Shown: positions 33,838-44,876 of the stretch, in pieces | How positions within the stretch are numbered: the stretch's first letter is position 1 | How the letters are laid out: every line of letters begins with the position of its first letter | From: Timema cristinae | Lineage: Eukaryota; Arthropoda; Insecta; Phasmatodea; Timematidae | NCBI GenBank assembly: GCA_039000515.1 | Contig: JBCFYV010001001.1 | Location: forward strand, 12,885,373-12,949,372 | Length of the DNA stretch: 64,000 bases | Direction of reading: 5' to 3' | Notes under the pieces: generated by a model | What the model was told of the DNA's origin: nothing | Databases searched by the model: none | What the model saw: the letters and a program-made list of their open reading frames with translations, nothing else | Made by a program: the position numbers and the translations under genes

Positions 33838-33930
33838 TGCATCTTACTGAGATTCGTACCTCAATCTTCTCAACGGTAGTCCTGTCTATTTAGAGCCTTA
33901 TTCAGCAGACCACGTGACCACTGGTGTAGG
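33838..33930 (-). mobile_element. SINE-B head fragment
   Basis: Plus strand gagattcgtacctcaatctt, ggtagtcctgtctatttaga and gaccacgtgaccactggtgt: reverse complement of a SINE-B head with an altered B box. No body or tail. Confidence 0.5.
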
Positions 33931-33979
33931 GAAATTATAACAATTGTGGAATAAAATAAAAGGTAGAACAACTACTACT

Positions 33980-34165
33980 CTTTTGGCGTCTTACTACCCC
34001 CTCGGGATCTATGGACTTTCAATTACATTAATGGAACGGGGATATATATTAGGTTTTAAATGGATTAGACCTATTTGCGTATTAAAAAAAGAACCGTGAC
34101 ACAACCAGTCAGGATTAGAATCTTGACCTCTGAGTCACCTTAAAACGAGTCTAGATTAACTTTAA
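33980..34165 (-). mobile_element. SINE-B, internally shortened
   Basis: Tail ggcgtcttactaccccctcg, body ggacctatttgcgtatt-like segment and B box ggattagaatcttgacctc. Head beyond the B box is degraded. Confidence 0.6.
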
Positions 34166-34286
34166 ATTTAGTTCAAAGGTTCTTAACAAAGAGTTATGAA
34201 ATGTTTTTTATATAAGAATAAAATTTACATTGTTTCATATCACTACATCGAAGCGCAAAAAAGAAATAATTGAATTAGGGTAAAAC

Positions 34287-34540
34287 CCACTACGGTGGAT
34301 GTATGGTCGGAGGCGCTTCTCTCTCAATATACTATAATCCAATGACTGGGAGAATGAGGTTCGTATCTTGGTCGGGTGTACTGAAGGTGGTTTCCCCCAA
34401 ATGGTTTTCCATTCTTCCTCCACGCAAATACTGGTACACTTATTATAAATTAGTATAATCTTCCTCATCCCTAAAACCATTATTTTATTAAGTACGTAAG
34501 CGTATAACCCAAACTGGTAGTAAGACGTGATATTAAAACA
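34287..34540 (+). mobile_element. SINE-B, full length
   Basis: Head cccactacggtggatgtatg, B box gaggttcgtatcttggtcgg, body tccacgcaaatactggtaca, tail cgtataacccaaactggtag then taagacgtgatatt. A complete but diverged copy. Confidence 0.8.
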
Positions 34541-34592
34541 ACTAATCTATAGTACAAGAACTTCCGCTCCCACTTCTTCAAAAATTATATTA

Positions 34593-34868
34593 TTATTATT
34601 AGCACCGCGTCTTACTACCCGTTCGGGTTATACGCACTTACGCTAATGTGTAATGGTAGGGTGATTGTGAGATGAAATGAAGGACCTACAGTTTAACGTG
34701 GAATCCGAACCACGGTGGAAGCCTGGCATTCCCCACATTCACAAGATATCTTGTCAGAGGTGAAGGAAGGGTTTGGAAATCAGATAAATCTGTGCCGGGA
34801 CCGAGGATTGAACCCCGGCCGCCAGCACAGAAGTCTGACAACTTACCCCTAGACCACCAGGTCACCTA
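34593..34868 (-). mobile_element. SINE-A, full length, 14-bp target duplication
   Basis: All parts present: (ATT)n, gcaccgcgtcttactacccg, body with gtggaatccgaaccacggtg, B box ggattgaaccccggccgc, A-box region ccctagaccaccaggtcacc. Exact duplication caaaaattatatta at 34579-34592 and 34869-34882. One of the youngest-looking copies. Confidence 0.93.
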
Positions 34869-34882
34869 CAAAAATTATATTA

Positions 34883-35185
34883 ATTAATGAATGTATACAG
34901 GTTGTACGGAAAATGCCGTCCAAAAACTGCACTGCGACATTTCACGAATATTCCTGGTGGATATATCGTGGCTACTAGCTGTCGGTCAAATGGGGCATAG
35001 CCGTTCTGACACGTGGCAACAAGGATGAAGGATGTATTATCCTATTGAGTCTTTCGGCGACATAGGCACGATTACTACTCTCACTCAGAAACATGTAAGT
35101 TTGACTGTTCAAGTTTATATTTATATTAATCTAATTTCATCAACATTTTTAATATTCCAATTTCATCACTAATTTATTTCACTTA

Positions 35186-35233
<48 letters not shown>

Positions 35234-35857
35234 TATTAAATCTAATATTCCTTTATTTGGTCATTTAGTATTCCTTAAGATTGTATTTAAAATACCGAAA
35301 CATGTATTCAACCAACTTTGACATCAAGGAGCAAAGGATTACGTATCAAACTAAGACATTGAAATCACACATCGTTTCATATTAAATTAAGAAAAATATT
35401 ATAACTATAAAAACTTTATATGTGCTTCATGAATAGCTATTCTTTCTATTTTGACTTTTTGCATTCATAATTTTGTATTAGCATAAATTTTTATCAATAA
35501 ATTATTTTTTATAAGGTCTAACATTTAAATTTACATTACATGTAACATTAACATGTACATTAATATGCCATGTAGCTTCTGCTTTTGACGGGCCCTAATT
35601 ATACACTTTAACACTTTAAAGCTAATGCATGTCTGTTTTCAAGATAGTGTAAAAATAAAAACATGCTTTGTTTATTTTATCACAAAACATGTTCTTTTGA
35701 ATACGACTTAGAAAAAATAGTTTATAAAAGACAAGGGGCTATATGCCCCTCCTCTTTAAATTGACCTCAAAAAGGTAACTCCGCATGTTGTGGTATGAGA
35801 GTGCTCATCATTTTGAATATAGTGTTGGTGTTTTGTAAAGCAAACCTTCTTTTATTT
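34883..35857. other. No gene recognised; long (AT)n tract
   Basis: Unique AT-rich DNA with about 20 AT dinucleotides at 35189-35229. A slightly GC-richer stretch at 34900-35090 (gccgtccaaaaactgcactg, catagccgttctgacacgtg) carries no convincing frame. Confidence 0.4.
35189..35229. repeat. (AT)n microsatellite
   Basis: About 20 uninterrupted AT/TA dinucleotides. Comparable tracts occur at 36804-36839 (beside the 525-bp TIR element) and 62716-62750. Confidence 0.95.
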
Positions 35858-36071
35858 AACACCATGTTTTACTATCCATTTGGGTTATGTACTAATTACG
35901 CTAATGTTTTTAGGGACGGAAAAATTATATTTAGAGGAAGTGTAACGGCATTTTCGTGGAGTGAGAATGTAAAACCATTTGTGAAAACCATCGAACTTCG
36001 ATCTCCCCGTCATCAGCAGTCTAAATTACTGCGATAGTGACGCCTTTGACTATGCAGTCACTGAAGTGAAA
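35858..36071 (-). mobile_element. SINE-B, diverged
   Basis: Plus strand aacaccatgttttactatcc (tail), gtaacggcattttcgtggag (body), cgaacttcgatctccccgtc (B box) and gactatgcagtcactgaagt (head). The open frame across it is a repeat shadow. Confidence 0.75.
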
Positions 36072-36278
36072 ACCTTTTTTAAATACTTCAAAATTCTTAA
36101 GATACCTTTTTTTTCCCCAGAAATTTTTGCGGGCAGCCATTTTATAATCACTGATTAGTGTCGCTCGTATCGGGTAATATCTATTTAAATGTTACACAAT
36201 ACCCCCTCTAGTTATATTTACAATTTTCGGGTCATGCATTTTTAATAAATTATATTTATGGAATTCAGTGATATATAT

Positions 36279-36800
36279 GTTACAGGAAAAGTAGATTGTT
36301 AGGTAGAGTTGACTCGGCCTAGGTAAAGTCAACTCCTACTAAAAGAATCAGTAAAAGTTGATTGAGAATAAACAGAGAATAAACCGATCAATTTTTTCTA
36401 GGAAGAGTTAACTATGCCTGCTGTGGTTTGGTAAACGTTGATTCCGCGCTGTTGATCTCCACATGCAACTGTTTTGAATATCCCAGCTCTATTTGTTTAC
36501 TGTTGTTTTCTTTGATCACTCGTCCATTTGTTGTAGTTTTCAACAGTGACCAAGAATTCAGTGTGTGTTTGATTAATTAGTTTCAGTGTGTTTTTTAGAT
36601 TAGGTTAAGTTAGGTTAGTCAACTTTTACTAACTCAAGATAGTAAGAGTATACTTTCCTTAGGTACAGTCAACTCTGACTAGTAAATGTTGATCGAAATT
36701 CATCACTTTTCACTTTTAATCAACATTTACTAAAAAGACCAGTAAGAGTTGACTTTACCTAGGCTGAGTTGACTCTTACTGGAGAATCTAATTTTCCTGT

Positions 36801-36803
<3 letters not shown>
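36279..36803. mobile_element. 525-bp TIR element in an AT tract
   Basis: Ends gttacaggaaaagtagatt and, in reverse complement on the right, gttacaggaaaattagatt. The arms continue with gagttgactcggcctaggta / gagtcaactcagcctaggta and several internal agagttgac / gtcaactctt motifs, so each arm is over 100 bp and carries its own sub-repeats. Flanks atatatat at 36271-36278 and 36804-36811 could be an 8-bp target duplication, but the right flank is a longer (AT)n run. Only a short centre (about 36470-36590) is unpaired. No coding. Confidence 0.82.
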
Positions 36804-36839
<36 letters not shown>

Positions 36840-36842
<3 letters not shown>

Positions 36843-37509
36843 GTTTATGAACGTGATAGAATGTGGTACATGAAGTAGTGAACTAACCTAGCATACGTAC
36901 TGATATTACAAATGTAATAATATAATACTGTAAGAAATAATTATTTTGACAGTAATTTGATAATATTTGATATTATTGCTTATTATTTACATGAATAGTA
37001 TATCATTTTTAAATTGTCTTGATTTATTTAACAAATTAGGGACATAATTGAGCACTGAAACAGTCCAGGACATATACCTTACTTCAAGAAATGTCCTAAA
37101 AAATCATAGAGGAATGGTCACCTTAATCTAGAGGCACCCACTGCTCAAAATTTGAATTGGATCTGCGCAGCGATACGGTACCTGGTATTTTCTTTCCAAA
37201 ACTTACACAACGTTGGTACCTCTACAAGCCATTATTATCCAGATACAAATATTTTGTTAAGTTATGACCTTCTCCATCCAAATATGTAGTTGGAAAACAG
37301 CGTAGAAAACCTCATTTATTTGATATTTTCACTTCCATGTTTATTCATTTTACAAGCATTAATAAAACATTTTGTGATCCGTTAATTTGCTCGAGCCCCC
37401 TCTTAATAAGTACCCATGTGTCTGAGTGATGATTTGTGGGCGGGGTTAGAGAGGGCTGTCATAAATATAATACGAAATAAGTTTTAAAGTAGACCAAACC
37501 AGTGGTTCA
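36840..37509. other. No gene recognised
   Basis: AT-rich spacer after the (AT)n tract. About 37420-37460 has a GC-richer gggcggggttagagagg stretch with no motif. Confidence 0.4.
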
Positions 37510-37790
37510 GGAAATTTAAATATAGTCCAATTTTCATTGGAAGAACAGTCAATAAATTCAAATATATTTATTTGCGGTCAACACCTATAACATTTTATTT
37601 TTTATTATTTTATAAGTATTGATAATATCTGTCAAAAGTGACAGCTGCATATAGCAAGATTAGATGTGTGAATATATTAAAATTGATTTAATAACTTTAG
37701 TAACTAACAGATAATGTTATTTCTACCAAAATGATACTATACTCTTGAGACCTGTGTCATTCACTTGTATAGTTGAAAGTTTCTTTAACT
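37510..37790 (+). repeat. Interspersed repeat R2, copy 6 (longest)
   Basis: Left end ccaattttcattggaagaac; centre attgataatatctgtcaaaa then gtgacagctgcatatagcaa; right part ttaaaattgatttaataact and tttctaccaaaatgata. The ends look weakly inverted (attttcattggaagaac versus tcattttggtagaaata), so R2 may be a MITE about 270 bp long, of which other copies are fragments. Confidence 0.55.
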
Positions 37791-38135
37791 TTTATAGAGG
37801 GTTAAGATGAGTTATAGTCATTAACCTGTCAATATGAGGAAACAATCAATATCAATTAGATTTTAAATGCTGGAACTACTTTCAGTGATTTTTATTTTCA
37901 CGAGCAATAATCATAAAATTATCTGTGTTTGGCCTATATTCACGCAGAGCGAGTGATGCCTTGTGGAGTATTGACAGAACTGGTTAGAAACTAAGTTTGT
38001 GATTATGTTTTCACCTATTTGGTGCCCATTTGACCAATCACACATAGTCAATTTATTTTGGTTATTTTATGAATATGATAATAGCAGTCTATAAGCTATG
38101 AATTTTTAATCAAACTTTGAATTAATTTAAACATT

Positions 38136-38369
38136 TTAAGCACTATGTCTTACTACCCGTTTGAGTTATACGCTAATCGGGCTAAAAACGAAGAAGGTTA
38201 GATTCAAATGAAGTGTACATGCATTTTCATGTAGAGAGAGTAGAAAACCATTTAGGAAAAAATCACCCTCATTCCACTTACTGGAGTTCGAAAGATGATT
38301 TTCCTGTCATAATTAATTGAGGTTATTTAGAGAGTGACTTACTTTTCAGACCTCGCAGCCACCGAAGCA
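38136..38369 (-). mobile_element. SINE-B, full length
   Basis: Plus strand agcactatgtcttactaccc (tail), gtgtacatgcattttcatgt (body), damaged B box (ctggagttcgaaagatga), head cagacctcgcagccaccgaa. Confidence 0.75.
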
Positions 38370-38399
38370 AGTAACATCTTATTTTTGTTTTATTTTCTT

Positions 38400-38582
38400 A
38401 CTTTTTATCCCCGCTACATGCTGTTCATGCCCCACGCACATATTATAGTTACTCTAATGGGGTAGGGATGAAAAAGAAAGTATTTTAGAGGTAATCTACC
38501 CACATTCACGTGGTAAGAGAGTGAAAAACTATTTAGGAAAAACCACCCTCAGTATACTCAACTGGGTACTGGAACCCTGATA
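38400..38582 (-). mobile_element. SINE-B, left half of head-to-head chimera
   Basis: Plus strand carries attatagttactctaatggg, gtaatctacccacattcacg and aaaccaccctcagtatactc, the reverse of a SINE-B from tail-proximal body to just before the B box, ending ggtactggaaccctga. The tRNA head is missing and an opposite-strand SINE follows immediately. Confidence 0.7.
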
Positions 38583-38584
38583 TA

Positions 38585-38765
38585 TTACCAATAATGGAGA
38601 GGTCAGGGTTTGAATCCCGGCCACATGTACTTATTGATGTGTATCAAAATGATTTCCCCCTCTGCTACCACGCAAATAGGGGTGCATTTATTCATAATTC
38701 TACCTTCCTCACCCTAACCCAATAGTGTTAGTTGGCGCACACCCCACAAGGTCTAGTAAGACTAC
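38585..38765 (+). mobile_element. SINE-B, right half of head-to-head chimera
   Basis: Starts ttaccaataatggagaggtc, inside the anticodon arm/B-box area (gggtttgaatcccggcc), then body taccacgcaaataggggtgc and tail ggtctagtaagactac. The A-box half of the head is missing. It abuts the opposite-strand SINE at 38582. Confidence 0.72.
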
Positions 38766-38854
38766 AAAAAGTAAAAAAAAAAAAAAAAATTGGTTATGAC
38801 ACCTTCAAACAATCTATTTGTACACGATCAACAAACTATAATGTATATTCCCAA

Positions 38855-39167
38855 CATTATTATTATTATTATTAATATTATTATTAGCACCACGTCTTAC
38901 TACCCGTTCGGCTTATACGCACTTACGCTAATGTGTAATGATAGGGGTGATTGTGAGATGAAATGGAGGACCTACAGTTTAACGTAAGATCCGAACCACG
39001 GTGGAGGACTAGCATTCCACACATTCACAAGTTGTGATTAATACACGTCTTGTCAGAGGTGAAGGAAGGGTTTGGTAATCAAATAAATCTGTGCCAGGAC
39101 CAAAGATTAAGCCCGGGACCCCAGCACAAAAGTCTGACACCTTACCCCTAGACCACCAGGTCACCTT
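38855..39167 (-). mobile_element. SINE-A, full length, insertion subtype
   Basis: Complete type-A copy (tail caccacgtcttactacccg, A-box region accaccaggtcacc). It has the same extra segment ttgtgattaatacac as the copy at 7717-8031, supporting a subfamily. A (ATT)n/(AAT)n run forms the 3' end at 38858-38885. Confidence 0.88.
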
Positions 39168-39827
39168 ATTCTCAACAGTGGCGTGTCGCGGAGTTTGCTC
39201 AAACCATACCCTTGGTTTACCCTTAAAGGTAGCAAGCTTATCTGCTTCTATTCATGTCTGAAGACGGCTAATTATCTACCACTTTCAATTGCTTCAGTGT
39301 CAATCAATATTTGCAAAAATCATATTTGGGTTTCTCATGTTCAAAAGTGATCGACTATATTTCACAACGATTAAATCAGTGCTGGGAGTGGATAATAACT
39401 CTTACCAACATAATAATTGGTTGAATTTTAATAAAACGTATTTAAATTGTTTATAAAATAATATACTATTTAAGAAACATTTTAAGAACATGACAAAGAT
39501 AACTTTTCAACATTTAAATAAACAAAATATTCAATATTATTTCTAAAATAAACTTTGAGATTTTCACACACTATTTTTCAGAATAAAAAAAGGTTGTTGA
39601 CCTTTGAATTCTCACTCCAACCCAAAACAAAACTAACAAAGCCCGAATCAGCTTCCCAGAAATATCGAGAGTGCCATACGTAGAAGGACCACCTTGTCAT
39701 TTTTTTTTGAAATGTCCTAAATACTCTACGTTTATTGAAAAATCTTTTCCGCCAAAATAAGTGGGTGGGGTGAGAATTTAGGATGAAACCCTTTTTGTTC
39801 TTCTTGTTTAGGCCATTACCCTTTCTT

Positions 39828-39858
<31 letters not shown>

Positions 39859-41229
39859 GTGCGTGAGTACAAGACCTTTTTGTGATGTGAATGGTGCCTG
39901 AACCCTCCTTTTACTAACGGGACCTACCCACCAACATAACCTCACTTTGTAGCACGTGGACAGTTTTCCTTGTCTTTTCTTGATGCCAGCAAGAAGGGTT
40001 GAAAGAAGAGAGTAGTGAGCATCTGGTGTGTGTGACTATTGTCACCTGCATTCTACGCAGTGGGGTGAATTACTTTCCAAGAACGGACCGACAGCCACTG
40101 GACACTCAGTGGGAAACTTTGTACTATCAAGATGTCGCGGTCTCGACCCGTTAGATAAGGGTGATAATTCTATCCTTAATTTCAGGAGACTCTCCCAGAA
40201 ATAAGATTTGTATACCTCAAAGAGTAATTCTGCCCACAATTTTTTTGTCACCCCGTCCCAAATTTTCAAAAAAAAAAAAAAAATTAATAAAATTTGAAAT
40301 ATTTATGAATTAAATATAAATGTTTGATAAAAGGTTTAAATGTAATATCTGGCAGTAATGCAACTTCTCTTAATCACTGACGAGTATTTTAACTAATCTA
40401 ATATATAGATACATCCTGATCGTGAATCATCAAGTTTTAAGGTGAAATTAAATAGGAACAAATGTAATCGGCAGTCTTATTAATAGAAAAACTATTTTGG
40501 CCGAATAAAATAAAGTGTTTCTTCAAATTTTTTTTTTTACAGATCGTGATTTCAACCATTTTTGAGTATTTATCATATCCATAGTTTTTGAAATATTAGT
40601 TGAATCGAGTTTTATATTTCTCGAATCTATAATACATATTCGAATTCTTGAATCTTTAAAAATGTACACTCACTTTTAGTTTAGTAAAACTGTTTAAAAT
40701 TATATTTTGAAATATTATGTTATAGGATTGGTACCACTGACAAAAACTGTCTTGTTTGCCATGTTTCTTACGTAAAAAAAAACAACAGAAATAGAGCTAT
40801 GTTTGAGTAAATTAGTTATAACTTAAAATAATACAATTTTGTTGTCTTTGGGGGTCTTGTTATTTTCCCACTTAAACAAGTCCATATCATTACTATTACC
40901 AATTACTTAAAATTGTGATTTAAATCCAAGGGCTAAATAGTTGTATCCGAGATATATTTTTGAGATTTTTACAAATATCGAATTGATTATCATAGGATTA
41001 GAAGGATTCAAGAAATCTAGGATCACAGCCCCACATCTTTAATTTGAAAAGAAGCTTTTCTAAATGAAGAATCCCGCGTTGCCCATAACTAACATTTAAG
41101 AACCGTTACGATAAATATATTAAGAAAATTAAATTAAAGGCTTCTACTTAATCAATGTTTAATTTTTTATAAGGGGTTTTTAGTCATATTATAAGGAATA
41201 AAAATATTGACATTAGCTTACGCATCCTT
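39168..41229. other. No gene recognised; possible small exon on minus strand
   Basis: About 2 kb without recognisable repeats, apart from a (GT)n tract at 39830-39862 and a poly-A at 40268-40282. At 40046-40123 the minus strand gives a 78-nt frame reading KFPTECPVAVGPFLESNSPH followed by CVEC, between a tag acceptor-like site and a CAG|gtgac donor-like site. The three cysteines and borders are suggestive, but the family is not recognised. Confidence 0.35.
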
Positions 41230-41618
41230 TTAACTCCCCTTAGAGTGTATGGGACGTGATAAAAGGTGGGTTCTTTTTTGCAGTTTTTACAGCAAAACAT
41301 TTATTTGGCCAAAATAAATAAATTATTGTCCCAGTTGAAATATTGAGCTTAATTTTCTTCAAATGATTTTCATCAAAAGTTCTTGAATATCTGTCATAAG
41401 CATAGCGGCATTAGATGACAACTTTTTAAACTAAGAGAAAAAGTTATAATTAAATTTCAGGACTTCCTTGACAAATATTCAAGACCTATTGAGGTCACCA
41501 TATGAGGAAAATTTACACGTGAGAGTTATTCAATTTTGCAAAAAAAAAAAAAAGTTTCAATCCAAAAGTTGCAATAAAATACTGCCCCTAACTCTTGTTC
41601 CCTACACCCCCACCTTAA
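41230..41618. mobile_element. TTAA-flanked foldback element, copy 3
   Basis: 389 bp with TTAA at 41230-41233 and 41615-41618. Left arm gtgtatgggacgtgat pairs with right-arm gttccctacacccccacc in reverse complement; inner arms match through cttgaatatctgtcat / gacaaatattcaag. A 14-nt poly-A interrupts the right arm. Confidence 0.78.
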
Positions 41619-42720
41619 GTGTCGTAATCCTGGCCCAGAAAGCTGCCATTGGGGTTAGCGAATGAAGAACATGTTATGTAGCGTTGTTGGCTAACCTAGG
41701 CGATACAATGAGCTTTGCCACATGTCAGGCCAGTGGGAGGGTAAAAGTAGGTGCATATATGAAACTGTCAAGGTTCGAGACACGCATGATAACTAGATCG
41801 TGAGCATGTGCAGTTCCTTATTCTCTACAGTATTGCAATCAACTTATTGATACGAGCCGCACAAAACCACTCAGCTGACCTGCAATTTACTTTTAGAGTT
41901 AAAAAAAAAAAAATGTATAGTAGCTGTGAATTCACATCAACTAAGTGAAGGGAAAGCGGACTAATCGTCAAGCTCATATAGTTTAGTTTGATAGTCACAA
42001 GGAGGATGAAGATCGTTGAGTAAGCGGACTAAACTTCAAGTTCCTCAAATCAAGTTTGCAGGTGATGTAAGGGATGGGGTCAAAATCCCAGCATTGGTGT
42101 ATTTTTTTTCTAAACATTTTACCACGACATTCGGTTCAAATTCAGTTGAGATTATTCTAAATTCTACCTTCATTCGCCCGAACCCAATTATGGATAATAT
42201 ATTAGGCAGCCTATATGAGTCGCCTCGACGGGAAATAAGCGAACGTAAAACAATAAAATTGTTTTGTTTTAAGAACTTTTAATTTTGTATTATCATATTA
42301 AATCAATTTTTTAACTTTAAAAAAAAAAATATTTTTTCAAACCGTATTGAACCATCTATTTTACTTGCGATAAAGTCTTGGAAAGTTATATTTTATAATT
42401 TTGTTATGCATTTCATTCAATCATGTATTTACCCCCTCTCAACGTCCGTGTTTTTGGGATAAGGTGCTCACCTCAGGACCCGATGTTCGTGGGTTCAAAT
42501 CCAGCTGGAGTCTATAGATTTTTCTTGAGCGATACAAATACGCAGCACAACTTCCTTCGGAGGATCCCATGTCAATTGTAGCATGTAAAGGAACCCTGGA
42601 AGCTATGTGAAAGATTTTAATTTTAACAAAACATTCTGACACACATAATTAAATTTCAATATAAAAATGATTTTTGTTAGGTTTTAACCTTATATTATAT
42701 TTTTAATTTACATAAATTTT
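41619..42720. other. No gene recognised
   Basis: AT-rich with a GC-richer part at 41640-41850. At 42440-42600 there is a possible tRNA-like stretch (gggataaggtgctcacctca, gtgggttcaaatccagctgg), probably the head of another SINE type, followed by ctatagatttttcttgagcg. Two related phrases, gcggactaatcgtcaagctc (41957) and gcggactaaacttcaagttc (42023), suggest a small local duplication. Confidence 0.4.
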
Positions 42721-42732
42721 ATTTTATCTTGC

Positions 42733-42967
42733 GGCCGGGGTTCAATCCTCGGTCCCGGCAAAGATTTATCTGATTACCAAACCCTTCCTTCACCTCTGAC
42801 AAGACATCTTGTGAATGTGAGGAATGCCAGGTCTCCACCGTGGTTCGGATTCCACGTTAAACTGTAGGTCCTCCATTTCATCTCACAATCACCCTACCAT
42901 TACACATTAGCGTAAGTGCGTATAACCCGAACGGGTAGTAAGACGCGGTGCTAATAATAATAATAAT
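42733..42967 (+). mobile_element. SINE-A, 5'-truncated, with target-site duplication
   Basis: Begins at the B box (ggccggggttcaatcctcgg) and runs through the full body and tail to (AAT)n. The 12-bp attttatcttgc occurs at 42721-42732 and 42968-42979, so truncation occurred at insertion, as for the copy at 17360. The A box is absent, so this copy cannot initiate pol III transcription itself. Confidence 0.9.
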
Positions 42968-43052
42968 ATTTTATCTTGCTTTAAATTTTTTCTTTATGGA
43001 AAGACTATCTGAAACATACAATATGATTACCAGTTTTCACAAACAATAATTA

Positions 43053-44159
43053 TCTATACTTATAAAATAACATGTCCTGATTGATTGACTGACTGACTGA
43101 CTGACTGATTCATCAACACCGAGCGCAAACTATCAAGGCTACAAGCATGAAATTCGGACTGTATATTCATTTTGTTATGTAGGCACCCACTAAGAAAGGA
43201 TTTTAGAAAATTCCACCCCAAAGGGGTCATAATAGGGGATGATAATATGTATGATAATATGTATGAAAGTCCGTCATTTTGAAAGTTACATAAATAAAAT
43301 TTTGTATTTCGGTTATTGACGTAAAACAAATAAATACGTGTTTCAGGAATTTTGGAAATTTTATTTAATAAGGGATGAAAAAGGGGGTGAAAGTTTGTAT
43401 CGGACTGGCTGACTGATTCATCATCGCCGAGCGCAAACTATCGAGTCTACAAGCATGAAATTCGGACTGTATATTCATTTTGTTATGTAGGCACCCACTA
43501 AGAAAGGATTTTAGAAAATTCCACCCCAAAGGGGTCAAAATAGGGGATGATAATATGTATGATATGTATGAAAGTCCGTCATTTTGAAAGTTACATGAAC
43601 AAAATTCTGTATTTCGGTTATTGACGTAAAACAAATAAATACGTGTTTCAGGAATTTTGGAAATTTTATTTAATAAGGGATGAAAAAGGGGGTGAAAGTT
43701 TGTATCGGACTGGCTGACTGATTCATCATCGCCGAGCGCAAACTATCGAGTCTACAAGCATGAAATTCGGACTGTATATTCATTTTGTTATGTAGGCACC
43801 CACTAAGAAAGGATTTTAGAAAATTCCACCCCAAAGGGGTCAAAATAGGGGATGATAATATGTATGATATGTATGAAAGTCCGTCATTTTGAAAGTTACA
43901 TGAACAAAATTCTGTATTTCGGTTATTGACGTAAAACAAATAAATACGTGTTTCAGGAATTTTGAAAATTTTATTTAATAAGGGATGAAAAAGGGGGTGA
44001 AAGTTTGTATCGGACTTGCATTATTTTAGATCTGAGATCAAGTTATGGTCATCAACGTAACGTAATATTTTAAATTAATCTGTAAATACATATGTATATT
44101 TTCGTATTTGTATATAATTAACTTCCACGCGAGCAAAGCCGCGGGCAACAGCTATCTAG
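43053..44159 (+). mobile_element. Non-autonomous Helitron with internal triplication, 1107 bp
   Basis: Starts TCTATACTTATAAAATAAC after an A and ends gcaacagctatCTAG before a T, with a 3' hairpin built from cgcgagcaaagccgcg (the left stem has g-to-a compared with the 25-kb copy). Same family as 24965-25477. The extra length is due to a 305-bp internal segment present three times. No Rep/helicase coding; the three equally spaced 89-codon minus frames are copies of the repeat. Confidence 0.9.
43101..44015 (+). repeat. 305-bp direct repeat, three copies, within the Helitron
   Basis: Copies begin at about 43101, 43406 and 43711. Each contains cgcaaactatc, aagcatgaaattcggactgt, ggaattttggaaattttatt and ggggtgaaagtttgtatcgg. 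Copies 2 and 3 are nearly identical (shared gatatgtatgaaag and cgccgagcgcaaac), whereas copy 1 differs (a duplicated gataatatgtat unit, caacaccgag). This order implies a first duplication and then a recent one. Confidence 0.93.
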
Positions 44160-44176
44160 TAATAAATACAATTACA

Positions 44177-44382
44177 GCTCGCTTCGGTGGCTGTATAGAA
44201 CCTGCTACTTCCATGTTAGCCTGGACTGAAGAAGAAGAATAGATCAAGGTTCGATCCTGGTCGGGTGCACTAAGGGTATTTTTTTCCTCTCAATTAAGCC
44301 TTCCCAATCCCTAACCCATTAGTTTAACTAGTGCATAGGCGTATAACCTGAACAGGTAGTAAGACGCGGTGCTAAATAAAAC
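44177..44382 (+). mobile_element. SINE-B with internal deletion and target duplication
   Basis: Head agctcgcttcggtggctgta, B box aggttcgatcctggtcgggt, tail cgtataacctgaacaggtag taagacgcggtgct. The middle body (ccacgcaaatgcgggtac) is deleted, yet the 3' tail is intact. acaattaca flanks it (44168-44176 and 44383-44391). It also begins 17 bp after the Helitron end. Confidence 0.83.
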
Positions 44383-44837
44383 ACAATTACAAAATATACT
44401 AAGACTACTTTAATATATTTTTACGTCGAATAATATTATGATATGTAGCTGTCACCTTTAACAATTTATATCAACACCAATAACATAATATTAATAAAGA
44501 TAATTTTTTTAAATGTTGATCTCAAAACATATTACTTTTGTATTTTCCTAACTTATTCTATTAATACAATTCCTTTCACATTTTCAAACCATTGACTTGA
44601 ACAAAATTTATCTTTTGTAAGACGCTAATAAGACTATTTAATTTCATTAAAAATTACCTCACTCCCCTCCCACGCCAAAAATAAAAAAATATGTGTAAAT
44701 ATGACATCATCATCATCCCCCTCCCTAACAAAAGAACATTACTTCAATTATTCCAACAGAAGAGTAGGCCAAGGAAACGATTTCTTATTCTTCCTACTCC
44801 CCCTCCAAACCCCGCTAATAATGCCTTCACAATGTGC

Positions 44838-44876
<39 letters not shown>

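Noticed and set aside
43060..43939. Three 89-codon minus-strand frames, 305 bp apart
   Set aside because: They are the antisense of the triplicated Helitron interior and recur in the other Helitron; no known Helitron protein motif is present.
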